Below are positions 1 to 5,695 of a DNA stretch of 6,747 nt, piece after piece (within the stretch, counting starts at the first letter, position 1; each line of letters opens with the position of its first letter). The DNA comes from Candidatus Aminicenantota bacterium (GTDB taxonomy: Bacteria; Acidobacteriota; Aminicenantia; JAMOAD01): positions 1-6,747 of the forward strand of contig JALXDT010000111.1 of the NCBI GenBank assembly GCA_027070475.1, read 5' to 3'. The notes beneath the pieces were generated by a model. The model saw nothing but the letters and a program-made list of their open reading frames with translations. It did not search any database and was not told the origin of the DNA. Position numbers and translations under genes: made by a program.

Positions 1-542
1 GGTGTATCCTTTTTATCTTTATATATATTAAAGCCTTCAAAGTCATCGGTTGTTTCCCACTTAATGATTACCTTTCCCTTCTCCATGGTCTTTTCTATAA
101 TTTTAGGCGGAGATTTTGTTTTTAGAATAAAAAATTTGTTTTCATCACTTTTTGATTGAAGCTTTTTATTAAAGGAGTAAACTCTTATCAAAATCTCTCC
201 TTCTTTAACAGGTTTTTTAAATTCAGCGGTATATTTACTTTCCACTAACTTTACATTTTCTTTTTCAAAAAAAATCTCCTCTTTAAAAGATTTCTTTTCC
301 TCTCCTTTATTAAGCTTGTATCCTGAGATTTTTATTTTTGTCAGAGAAACCAAAGGCTCTCCATTTTTATATTTTTCAGGATACGCTATTTCAACCCTTA
401 TTATGTCTCCTCTTTGTTCTATCTTTACATCTTTAGGTTCAGGGGGGATGGGAAGAGGTTTTATTATAAGAGGCCCTCTTTCCCCACAAAAGGAGAAAAA
501 AAGAGCAAAAATAATAGTAAAGAAGAGTTTTTTCCCTATCAC
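1..542 (-). CDS. LptM-like, fibronectin type III envelope (lipo)protein, 3' end missing
   Basis: The reading frame starts at a GTG (542-540) and stays open to the window edge, giving 180 codons plus two bases. It has Lys-rich residues 1-5, a hydrophobic stretch 6-18, then Cys19. The sequence from Cys19 (CGERGPL, then a Pro-rich segment to about residue 36) resembles the start of LptM-type lipoproteins, which in enterobacteria assist LptD, the outer-membrane LPS transporter. Two beta-rich segments follow, about 36-142 and 144 onward. The second has the FN3 pattern of a Pro-rich lead, VIIKW (158-162) and a GFNIYK strand (170-175). The GTG overlaps the hslU TGA by 4 nt (GTGA) and has no Shine-Dalgarno at normal distance, so it probably depends on translational coupling. 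The lipobox is poor: Phe at -1 and Phe at -3 before Cys19. An uncleaved anchor or an ordinary secreted protein is possible. The gene is real with high confidence; its function is inferred. Confidence 0.8.
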   Translation of the reverse strand, partial: MIGKKLFFTIIFALFFSFCGERGPLIIKPLPIPPEPKDVKIEQRGDIIRVEIAYPEKYKNGEPLVSLTKIKISGYKLNKGEEKKSFKEEIFFEKENVKLVESKYTAEFKKPVKEGEILIRVYSFNKKLQSKSDENKFFILKTKSPPKIIEKTMEKGKVIIKWETTDDFEGFNIYKDKKDT

Positions 543-1927
543 AATATGTATTTTGAAAGATCCTGATCTTCCACTATATTGTTCAACCTTTCGTCAATGT
601 ACTTTTTATCTATCACGATTTTTCTTCCTTTAAGCTCAGGTGCATTGAAAGAAATCTCCTCCATTACCTTTTCTATGATTGTATGGAGTCTTCTTGCTCC
701 TATGTTTTCTGTTGCCTGATTTACCTTTTCAGCAAGTTTGGCAATCTCATGTATGGCTTCATCCTTAAATTCAACTTCTACCTCCTCTGTTTTCATTAAT
801 GCTATATACTGTTTTGTCAGGGCATTTTTTGGTTCTGTGAGTATTCTTACAAACTCCTCTTCTCCGAGAGGATGAAGTTCCACTCTGATTGGGAATCTTC
901 CCTGAAGCTCGGGGATGAGGTCAGAAGGCTTTGATACATGAAATGCACCAGCTCCGATGAAAAGTATATGGTCAGTTTTGACTATTCCATATTTTGTATA
1001 GACAGATGTTCCCTCTATTAAAGGTAAAAGGTCTCTCTGGACACCCTCTCTGCTTACATCGGGGCCTCTTCCTCCCTCTCTACCTGCTATTTTATCTATT
1101 TCATCCAAAAAGATAATCCCTGTTTGCTCCACAAGTTCAAGGGCAATTTTTATAACCTCATCCATATCTATCATACTTTTTTCCTCTTCCTCAAGTAGAT
1201 ATTTTTTAGCTTCAGAAATGGTCATGGTTTTCTTTTTTGTCTTTTTGGGAAACATATCGGGAAATATACCCTGTATGGAAATTCCAATTTCTTCAAGGCC
1301 TGCATTTGAAAATATTTCCAGCGGTTTTATACTCTTTTCACTGACCTCAATCTCTACTTTTCTCTGATCAAGATCACCTTTTCTCAACTTTTCTCTCCAC
1401 TTTTCCCTTGTTCTTTTCCATCTTTCAACTTTATTTTCATACTCTTCATTGCCTTCTTCTGCTACAAATTTTGGAGGGGGGAAAAGTATATCAAGGAGTT
1501 TTTCCTCAACTTTATGCTCTGCCTTGTTTTTTATCTCTTTTATCTTTTGTGATTTAACCATATCAACAGCTATCTCTGTAAGATCCCTTATCATTGTTTC
1601 AACATCTCTTCCCACATAACCAACCTCTGTAAATTTTGAAGCTTCGATTTTCAGAAAGGGTGAAGAGGTTAATTTCGCGAGCCTTCTCGCTATCTCAGTC
1701 TTTCCGACTCCAGTGGGTCCAATCATAAGAATATTCTTAGGAGCAATATCATCTGCAATATCTTTGGGTAAAAGTTTTCTTCTATACCTGTTTCTTAAGG
1801 CTATTGCAACAGCCTTTTTTGCATCAGCCTGGCCGACAATGTATTTGTCCAGCTCCTCAACTATTTCCTTAGGGGTTAGTTCCTGTCTTTTATAGTACAG
1901 ATCTATATAACCATTGTTTTTCATCAT
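539..1927 (-). CDS. hslU: HslU, ATPase/unfoldase subunit of the HslUV protease
   Basis: AAA+ ATPase that unfolds substrates in the cytoplasm and feeds them into HslV. The 462-residue product is close to the usual size (about 440-465). It shows Walker A GPTGVGKT (70-77), the pore loop GYVG (103-106), a charged I-domain (about 111-250), and Walker B FLDEID (273-278). Also present are the GAGAFH sensor-1 region (325-330), the QGRF arginine (344), sensor-2 GARR (410-413), and the C-terminal tail ending in SKYIL that inserts into HslV. It follows hslV with a 4-nt ATGA overlap. Two ATGs are adjacent (1927 and 1924). An AGAGG lies just upstream (1936-1932), about 7 nt from the second ATG and 4 nt from the first, so the true start may be 1924; the difference is one residue. 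The final codons overlap the GTG start of the envelope protein gene. Confidence 0.97.
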   Translation of the reverse strand: MMKNNGYIDLYYKRQELTPKEIVEELDKYIVGQADAKKAVAIALRNRYRRKLLPKDIADDIAPKNILMIGPTGVGKTEIARRLAKLTSSPFLKIEASKFTEVGYVGRDVETMIRDLTEIAVDMVKSQKIKEIKNKAEHKVEEKLLDILFPPPKFVAEEGNEEYENKVERWKRTREKWREKLRKGDLDQRKVEIEVSEKSIKPLEIFSNAGLEEIGISIQGIFPDMFPKKTKKKTMTISEAKKYLLEEEEKSMIDMDEVIKIALELVEQTGIIFLDEIDKIAGREGGRGPDVSREGVQRDLLPLIEGTSVYTKYGIVKTDHILFIGAGAFHVSKPSDLIPELQGRFPIRVELHPLGEEEFVRILTEPKNALTKQYIALMKTEEVEVEFKDEAIHEIAKLAEKVNQATENIGARRLHTIIEKVMEEISFNAPELKGRKIVIDKKYIDERLNNIVEDQDLSKYIL

Positions 1928-2460
1928 AATACCTCTAATACTATATTTTCATTAGTATAAATGCAGATTTCAGCAGCTATTTGCAGAGACTTTTTTACTA
2001 TTTCCTCTGCATCAAAATCCGTATTTCTCATCAATGCTCTTGCTGCTGCAAGGGCATAGGGACCTCCTGAACCTATTGCGATTACATCATCTTCTGGTTC
2101 TATAAGATCTCCTGTCCCCGAAATCAGGAAAATTGTCTCCTTATCAGCTACAAGCAGGAGTGCTTCCAGCCTTCTTAAATATTTATCCAACCTCCAATCC
2201 TTTGAAAGTTCTACTGCTGCTCTCTTAAGATTTCCCCTGTATTCATCAAGCTTTGCTTCAAATTTTGAAAACAGTGTAAATGCATCTGATGTTGCTCCTG
2301 CAAATCCTGCTATTATCTGATCCTTGTATAGTCTTCTAACCTTTTGAGCATTGCCTTTGATTACAGTATTACCAAGAGTTACCTGTCCGTCTCCTCCGAT
2401 AACTGTTTTACCTTTTCTCTTAAGAGCTAAAATCGTTGTCCCTCTGAATTTATTTTCCAT
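1924..2460 (-). CDS. hslV: HslV, threonine peptidase subunit of the HslUV protease
   Basis: N-terminal-nucleophile peptidase of the proteasome beta family that forms the double-hexamer proteolytic core. The catalytic Thr is residue 8, after a short propeptide MENKFRG. In mature numbering, Asp17 (residue 24, GGDG), Lys33 (residue 40, in [11 protein letters not shown]) and Ser124 (residue 131, GSGG) are all in place, so the enzyme should be active. The mature chain is 171 residues, as expected. An upstream ATG at 2481 would add seven residues. I prefer 2460 because AAAGGAGAG (2473-2465) is an ideal ribosome-binding site for it, and the likely promoter would start transcription near 2475, inside the longer version. 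It is the first gene of the minus-strand operon, overlaps hslU by 4 nt, and is divergent from nuoA. Confidence 0.96.
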   Translation of the reverse strand: MENKFRGTTILALKRKGKTVIGGDGQVTLGNTVIKGNAQKVRRLYKDQIIAGFAGATSDAFTLFSKFEAKLDEYRGNLKRAAVELSKDWRLDKYLRRLEALLLVADKETIFLISGTGDLIEPEDDVIAIGSGGPYALAAARALMRNTDFDAEEIVKKSLQIAAEICIYTNENIVLEVL

Positions 2461-2464
2461 TGTT

Positions 2465-2473
2465 CTCTCCTTT
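2465..2473 (-). promoter_or_regulatory. hslV ribosome-binding site (decides the start)
   Basis: AAAGGAGAG on the minus strand, with GGAG six bases before the ATG at 2460. It lies inside the reading frame if the ATG at 2481 were used, which argues for the shorter protein. Confidence 0.85.
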
Positions 2474-2481
2474 GTGCCCAT

Positions 2482-2510
2482 AATTTAACTCTTTTACCTG
2501 TTTTAGTCAA
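2482..2510 (-). promoter_or_regulatory. Putative sigma70-type promoter for hslV-hslU
   Basis: On the minus strand, TTGACT (2510-2505) is followed after 17 bases by TAAATT (2487-2482). The -35 matches the consensus at 5 of 6 positions and the -10 at 4 of 6. The predicted transcription start is an A near 2475, giving a leader of about 15 nt that just contains the hslV ribosome-binding site. No heat-shock (sigma32) or CIRCE element was recognised. The promoter is predicted only. Confidence 0.55.
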
Positions 2511-2533
2511 GAAGTTTCTGAATCTCCTTGATA

Positions 2534-2545
2534 GAATATATATTC
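2534..2545. repeat. 12-bp perfect palindrome in the divergent intergenic region
   Basis: GAATATATATTC reads the same on both strands. It lies upstream of both predicted promoters, 24 bp from the hslV -35 and 39 bp from the nuoA -35. A homodimeric regulator could bind here. In such AT-rich DNA it could also be chance. Confidence 0.4.
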
Positions 2546-2584
2546 AAAAAGAAAAAAATTTTGTTTTTTAATCTCCTCATTTTC

Positions 2585-2613
2585 TTGAAAAAAGAAAAAA
2601 AAATTGCTATAGT
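2585..2613 (+). promoter_or_regulatory. Near-consensus promoter directly abutting nuoA
   Basis: TTGAAA (2585-2590), a 17-base spacer made almost wholly of A, then TATAGT (2608-2613). Each hexamer matches the sigma70 consensus at 5 of 6 positions and the spacing is optimal. Transcription would start at about 2620-2622, on or next to the nuoA ATG, predicting a leaderless mRNA. The -35 overlaps a small inverted repeat, TTTTC-TT-GAAAA (2580-2591). Predicted by eye only. Confidence 0.6.
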
Positions 2614-2621
2614 TAAAAACA

Positions 2622-2972
2622 ATGATTGAGATTTTAATTGCTATAATCTTTTTCGGAATAATTGCTTTAATATCAGCTAATATTTCAGGCTTTCTGGGAC
2701 CTAAAAGCAAAAATCCCACAAAGGAAACACCCTTTGAATGCGGTTCTCCTCTGCTTGAAAAATTCAGTGTTTCCTATACCCCTATCTATTTTTTCGTGGC
2801 GATAGCTTTTCTAATATTTGATGTTGAAGCCTCATATCTTTTAATGTGGGCTTTGATATTGAGAGGGGTAACAGATAAGCTTACTCTTCTTATTGTCGGA
2901 GGTTTGTTTTTTGTGATTATAATTCTTGCCTTTGCCTATATCTGGAAGAAAGGAGGTTTTGAGTGGGAGTAG
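2622..2972 (+). CDS. nuoA: NuoA, NADH:quinone oxidoreductase membrane subunit A
   Basis: Small membrane subunit of complex I that sits where the peripheral arm meets the membrane arm, near the quinone cavity. The 116 residues give three predicted membrane helices (about 2-24, 56-80, 87-108). The conserved loop after helix 1 carries the ETPFECGSP segment (35-43, with Cys40). Helix 2 carries FDVEA (66-70), whose Asp67 and Glu69 are the family's conserved acidic pair. The start is forced: an in-frame TAG at 2610-2612 lies just upstream, with no start codon between, and any later start would remove helix 1. There is no Shine-Dalgarno before the ATG, unlike most other genes here, which fits the promoter touching the start. 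It overlaps nuoB by 10 nt. Confidence 0.95.
   Translation: MIEILIAIIFFGIIALISANISGFLGPKSKNPTKETPFECGSPLLEKFSVSYTPIYFFVAIAFLIFDVEASYLLMWALILRGVTDKLTLLIVGGLFFVIIILAFAYIWKKGGFEWE
2951..2956 (+). promoter_or_regulatory. nuoB ribosome-binding site (supports a GTG start)
   Basis: AGGAGG, a perfect Shine-Dalgarno core, lies inside the end of nuoA, six bases before the GTG at 2963. It supports this GTG over any later start for nuoB. Confidence 0.85.
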
Positions 2973-3439
2973 AAGGCGGAAATTTTTTTACCACAAAATT
3001 TGATAGTATTTTAGGATGGGCAAGAAAGTACTCAATGTTTGTCTATCCATTTGTTACAGCGTGCTGTGGTATGGAATACATTGCAGCAGCCTGCTCTCAC
3101 TTTGATATAGATAGATTTGGTGCAGGGCTTACAAGATTTTCTCCGAGGCAATCGGATGTCCTTATGATAGTTGGCACTATTTCACAAAAAATTGCCCCTG
3201 TTTTGAAAAAGATTTATGAACAGATGGCAGAGCCCAAATGGGTTGTTGCTTTTGGTACCTGTGCTGTTAGCGGAGGAATATATGATAATTATTCAACTGT
3301 TCAGGGAGCTGATAAGATAGTTCCTGTTGATGTTTATATACCCGGATGTCCTCCGAGGCCTGAAACAGTTTTTGAAGGTATTATGAAACTGCAGGAAAAG
3401 ATACAAAATCAACATCAGGATTGGAGATGGAAGAAATAG
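2963..3439 (+). CDS. nuoB: NuoB, complex I subunit carrying the terminal iron-sulfur cluster N2
   Basis: Peripheral-arm subunit holding the 4Fe-4S cluster N2, which passes electrons to quinone at the NuoB-NuoD interface. The four ligands are present: adjacent Cys34-Cys35 (TACCGMEY), Cys100 (GTCAVSGG) and Cys129 (PGCPPRPE). Their spacing, 65 and 29 residues, equals that of E. coli NuoB as I recall it. The SPRQSDVL segment (60-67) is also typical. At 158 residues it is at the short end of the family, with a brief N-terminus before the core and no long C-terminal tail. The GTG start overlaps nuoA by 10 nt and has an excellent ribosome-binding site. Its end overlaps the nuoC start. Confidence 0.96.
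   Translation: MGVEGGNFFTTKFDSILGWARKYSMFVYPFVTACCGMEYIAAACSHFDIDRFGAGLTRFSPRQSDVLMIVGTISQKIAPVLKKIYEQMAEPKWVVAFGTCAVSGGIYDNYSTVQGADKIVPVDVYIPGCPPRPETVFEGIMKLQEKIQNQHQDWRWKK
3417..3420 (+). promoter_or_regulatory. nuoC ribosome-binding site (favours the ATG at 3427)
   Basis: AGGA at 3417-3420 is six bases before the ATG at 3427. The TTG at 3421 directly touches it and would have no spacer, so the ATG is the better start. Confidence 0.65.
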
Positions 3440-3906
3440 TAGAGAAAATAAAAGAGCTTTTTAATGATATGCTTATTTCATATGAAGAAAAGGAGATGCC
3501 TGTATTTATAATAAAAAAAGAAGGGGTGCATGATTTTGTTAAATTTTTAAAGGATAATGATTTTAGCATATTGCTTGATATAACAGCTGTTGACTATTTG
3601 AAATGGCCTGAGAAAAAAGAGGATAGATTTGAAATAGTTTATCACTTTTTCTCCCTTGATTATAATCAGAGGATAAGAGTTAAGTTTTCTTTGAAAGAGG
3701 GAGAATCATCTCCTTCGCTTACCCCTTTTTATAAAAATGCGAACTGGCTTGAAAGGGAAGTTTATGATATGTATGGAATTAAGTTTAAGGGGCATCCGGA
3801 TCTTAGAAGAATCTTAATGTATGATGAGTTTAAAGGATACCCTTTGAGAAAGGATTATCCGCTAAAAAAGAGACAACCAAGGCTTGAAGGTTTAAAAGAT
3901 GATTAA
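3427..3906 (+). CDS. nuoC: NuoC, complex I 30-kDa subunit
   Basis: Peripheral-arm subunit that packs on NuoD and NuoB and has no cofactor of its own. The 159 residues include the LLDITAVDYL strand (49-58), the family signature WLEREVYDMYGIKF (107-120) and the C-terminal GHPDLRRIL (122-130) and YPLRKDYPL (138-146). These are diagnostic for the 30-kDa family. It is a separate protein, not the NuoCD fusion of E. coli. I chose ATG 3427 over an in-frame TTG two codons upstream because of ribosome-binding-site spacing. It overlaps nuoB by 13 nt and nuoD by 8 nt. Confidence 0.95.
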   Translation: MEEIVEKIKELFNDMLISYEEKEMPVFIIKKEGVHDFVKFLKDNDFSILLDITAVDYLKWPEKKEDRFEIVYHFFSLDYNQRIRVKFSLKEGESSPSLTPFYKNANWLEREVYDMYGIKFKGHPDLRRILMYDEFKGYPLRKDYPLKKRQPRLEGLKDD

Positions 3907-5227
3907 AATAAATAAGGAATCAGAAAATAGTTTTATTTTAAATATAGGTCCCTCTCACCCTGCAATGCACGGGACAATAAGAATTGTGGTTGAAACAGAG
4001 GGAGAAAAGGTGATCAATTCGGATGTTGAAATAGGTTACCTTCACAGAGGTTTTGAAAAAACAGCTGAGCATAAATCATACAATAAAATAATACCCTTTA
4101 CTGATAGATTGAACTATACATCCCCACTGATCAATAACCATGGTTTTGCCCTTGCGGTTGAAACATTACTTGGGATTGAAGTTCCTGAAAGAGCAAAAAT
4201 CATAAGGGTTGCTATGGATGAGATTGCAAGAATAACGGATCACCTTATTGATGTGGCTGCTATGATAAATGAGACAGGAGCTATTACTGTCCTTCTCTAT
4301 ATGATGGAAGCAAGAGAATATTTCTGGGATGTTATAGATAGCACAACCGGAGCAAGGGTTACAACCTCTTATATAAGAATAGGTGGTGTTAAAGCAGATG
4401 TGCCTGAAAATTTCAGAGAATTAACAGAAAGAGCAATAAAAGAGACAAGAAGAATTTTAAAAGAGGTTGACGGACTTATTTCAAAAAATGCTATTTTCCT
4501 TAAAAGAACAAAGGGTGTGGGAATTATTTCAAAAGAGGATGCATTATCCTATGGTTTTACAGGTCCCCTTTTAAGAGCTACCGGAATTTTCTATGATGTG
4601 AGAAAATTTTCCCCCTATGCAATTTATCCTAAGGTGGAGTTTGAAGTTCCCCTTGGTGAGAATGGAGATGTTTACGATAGATACAGAGTCAGAATGCAGG
4701 AGATGGAGCAGAGTATGAGGATAATTGAACAGTGCCTTGATTTACTTGATGAAACAAATCCTGAGAAAATTATAAACAAGGATATTGAACCCTCGGAAGC
4801 TCTTGAAAAAAGCAAGGAAAAGGGTGGTGTTAGAACCGAGAGAATAAAGCTTTCTCCTAATTTAGAGGGAATGGAGAGAGAAAGTTATGATGGGATCTAT
4901 TCAAAAGACAGAAGATATGTTCCTCCCCCTAAACAAACAGTTTACAATAGTATAGAGGGAATAATTCATCAATTTTTATATATAATGGATGGCTATGGGA
5001 TAAGGCCTCCGCGTGGAGAGGTTTATGCTGCTGTTGAGGGAGGAAACGGAGAGCTGGGCTTTTACCTTGTTTCAGACGGCAGCGATATACCTTATAAACT
5101 CCATGTAAGAGCTCCATCCTTTCATCTTATGAGCTCACTCTCTGAGATGATAAAGGGGCACTATATTGCTGACATTATTCCTATTTTCGGTTCCATAAAT
5201 ATGATAGGAGGAGAGACAGACAGATGA
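3899..5227 (+). CDS. nuoD: NuoD, complex I 49-kDa quinone-site subunit, with an internal insertion
   Basis: Peripheral-arm subunit that forms the quinone pocket with NuoB and is related to the large subunit of [NiFe] hydrogenases. Visible marks: GPSHPAMHG (17-25), whose His24 corresponds to the quinone-site His of Thermus Nqo4, the signature GYLHRGFEKT (46-55), DRLNY with the quinone-site Tyr73 (69-73), YIRIGGVK (158-165), RAPSFH (404-409) and a C-terminal GSINMIGGETDR. It has 442 residues against about 400-410 in compact homologues. The excess lies at about 297-338, a Lys/Glu-rich stretch before VPPPK (341-345). The ATG has GAAGG (3886-3890) eight bases upstream and overlaps nuoC by 8 nt. 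Its stop overlaps nuoE as ATGA. The frame is unbroken and the core is intact, so it is very probably functional. Confidence 0.96.
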   Translation: MIKINKESENSFILNIGPSHPAMHGTIRIVVETEGEKVINSDVEIGYLHRGFEKTAEHKSYNKIIPFTDRLNYTSPLINNHGFALAVETLLGIEVPERAKIIRVAMDEIARITDHLIDVAAMINETGAITVLLYMMEAREYFWDVIDSTTGARVTTSYIRIGGVKADVPENFRELTERAIKETRRILKEVDGLISKNAIFLKRTKGVGIISKEDALSYGFTGPLLRATGIFYDVRKFSPYAIYPKVEFEVPLGENGDVYDRYRVRMQEMEQSMRIIEQCLDLLDETNPEKIINKDIEPSEALEKSKEKGGVRTERIKLSPNLEGMERESYDGIYSKDRRYVPPPKQTVYNSIEGIIHQFLYIMDGYGIRPPRGEVYAAVEGGNGELGFYLVSDGSDIPYKLHVRAPSFHLMSSLSEMIKGHYIADIIPIFGSINMIGGETDR

Positions 5228-5694
5228 AGTTTTTAACAGGAGAAACAGAGAAGAATATCAAAGAGATTATGGGAAGATACGAGGATCCCAAATCCGCTCT
5301 CCTGCCTATACTTCATATTGTCCAAAGAGATTATGGTTATATTTCAGAGGAAGCAATAGCTGAGCTTTCTGAGATTCTGAATTTACCGGAGATAGAGATT
5401 AAAAGTGTGATAAGTTTTTATACAATGTTAAGAGAAAAACCGGCCGGTAAATACCATATTCAGCTATGCAGAAATGTAGTTTGCTATCTGAACGGTGGAA
5501 AAGAGCTCGTAGACTTTTTAAAGGAAAAATATGGTCTTGAACCGGGAAGTTTTACCGATAATATGAAGTTTTCCCTTTCCCTTGTGGAGTGCATAGGCCA
5601 GTGCGAAATTGCTCCTGCGGTTCAGATTAATGATAAATTTTATGGAAATCTTACCCCTGAAAAGCTGAAAAACATATTGGATAAATTGGAATAA
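5224..5694 (+). CDS. nuoE: NuoE, complex I 24-kDa [2Fe-2S] subunit
   Basis: Thioredoxin-fold subunit carrying the 2Fe-2S cluster N1a next to the FMN of NuoF, part of the NADH-oxidising module. An N-terminal helical region (about 8-70) includes ALLPILHIVQRDYGYI (25-40) and SFYTML (64-69). The four ligands are Cys82 and Cys87 (C-x4-C) and Cys123 and Cys127 (C-x3-C, in VECIGQCEIAP), the family pattern. The length, 156 residues, is normal. The ATG overlaps the nuoD TGA as ATGA, with a GGAGGAGAG tract at 5207-5215 as ribosome-binding site. Its presence shows the complex has the NADH module, unlike the shorter 11-subunit forms. Confidence 0.96.
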   Translation: MKFLTGETEKNIKEIMGRYEDPKSALLPILHIVQRDYGYISEEAIAELSEILNLPEIEIKSVISFYTMLREKPAGKYHIQLCRNVVCYLNGGKELVDFLKEKYGLEPGSFTDNMKFSLSLVECIGQCEIAPAVQINDKFYGNLTPEKLKNILDKLE

Positions 5695-5695
5695 A

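Noticed and set aside
557..570. Inverted repeat AAGATC-CT-GATCTT near the end of hslU, as a possible terminator or translational hairpin
   Set aside because: The two-base loop is too small, there is no T-run, and the bases encode the conserved HslU C-terminal tail. The AGGA at its centre is 18 bases from the GTG, too far to be a ribosome-binding site.
316..633. Plus-strand 105-codon frame
   Set aside because: It is antisense to the envelope protein gene and the end of hslU, both of which have clear features.
2503..2580. Minus-strand 25-codon frame (MRRLKNKIF... ending KEIQKLLD) just upstream of hslV
   Set aside because: It has no ribosome-binding site, contains the palindrome and overlaps the hslV -35. 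Its Phe/Lys-rich content is what A/T tracts produce by chance.
2507..2719. Minus-strand 70-codon frame across the intergenic region and the start of nuoA
   Set aside because: It is antisense to the conserved start of nuoA, has low-complexity Phe runs and no family features.
3421..3426. TTG at 3421 as the nuoC start
   Set aside because: It directly touches the AGGA ribosome-binding site with no spacer; the ATG at 3427 is correctly spaced.
4929..5117. Minus-strand 62-codon frame within nuoD
   Set aside because: It is antisense to the conserved C-terminal region of NuoD and has no recognisable features.
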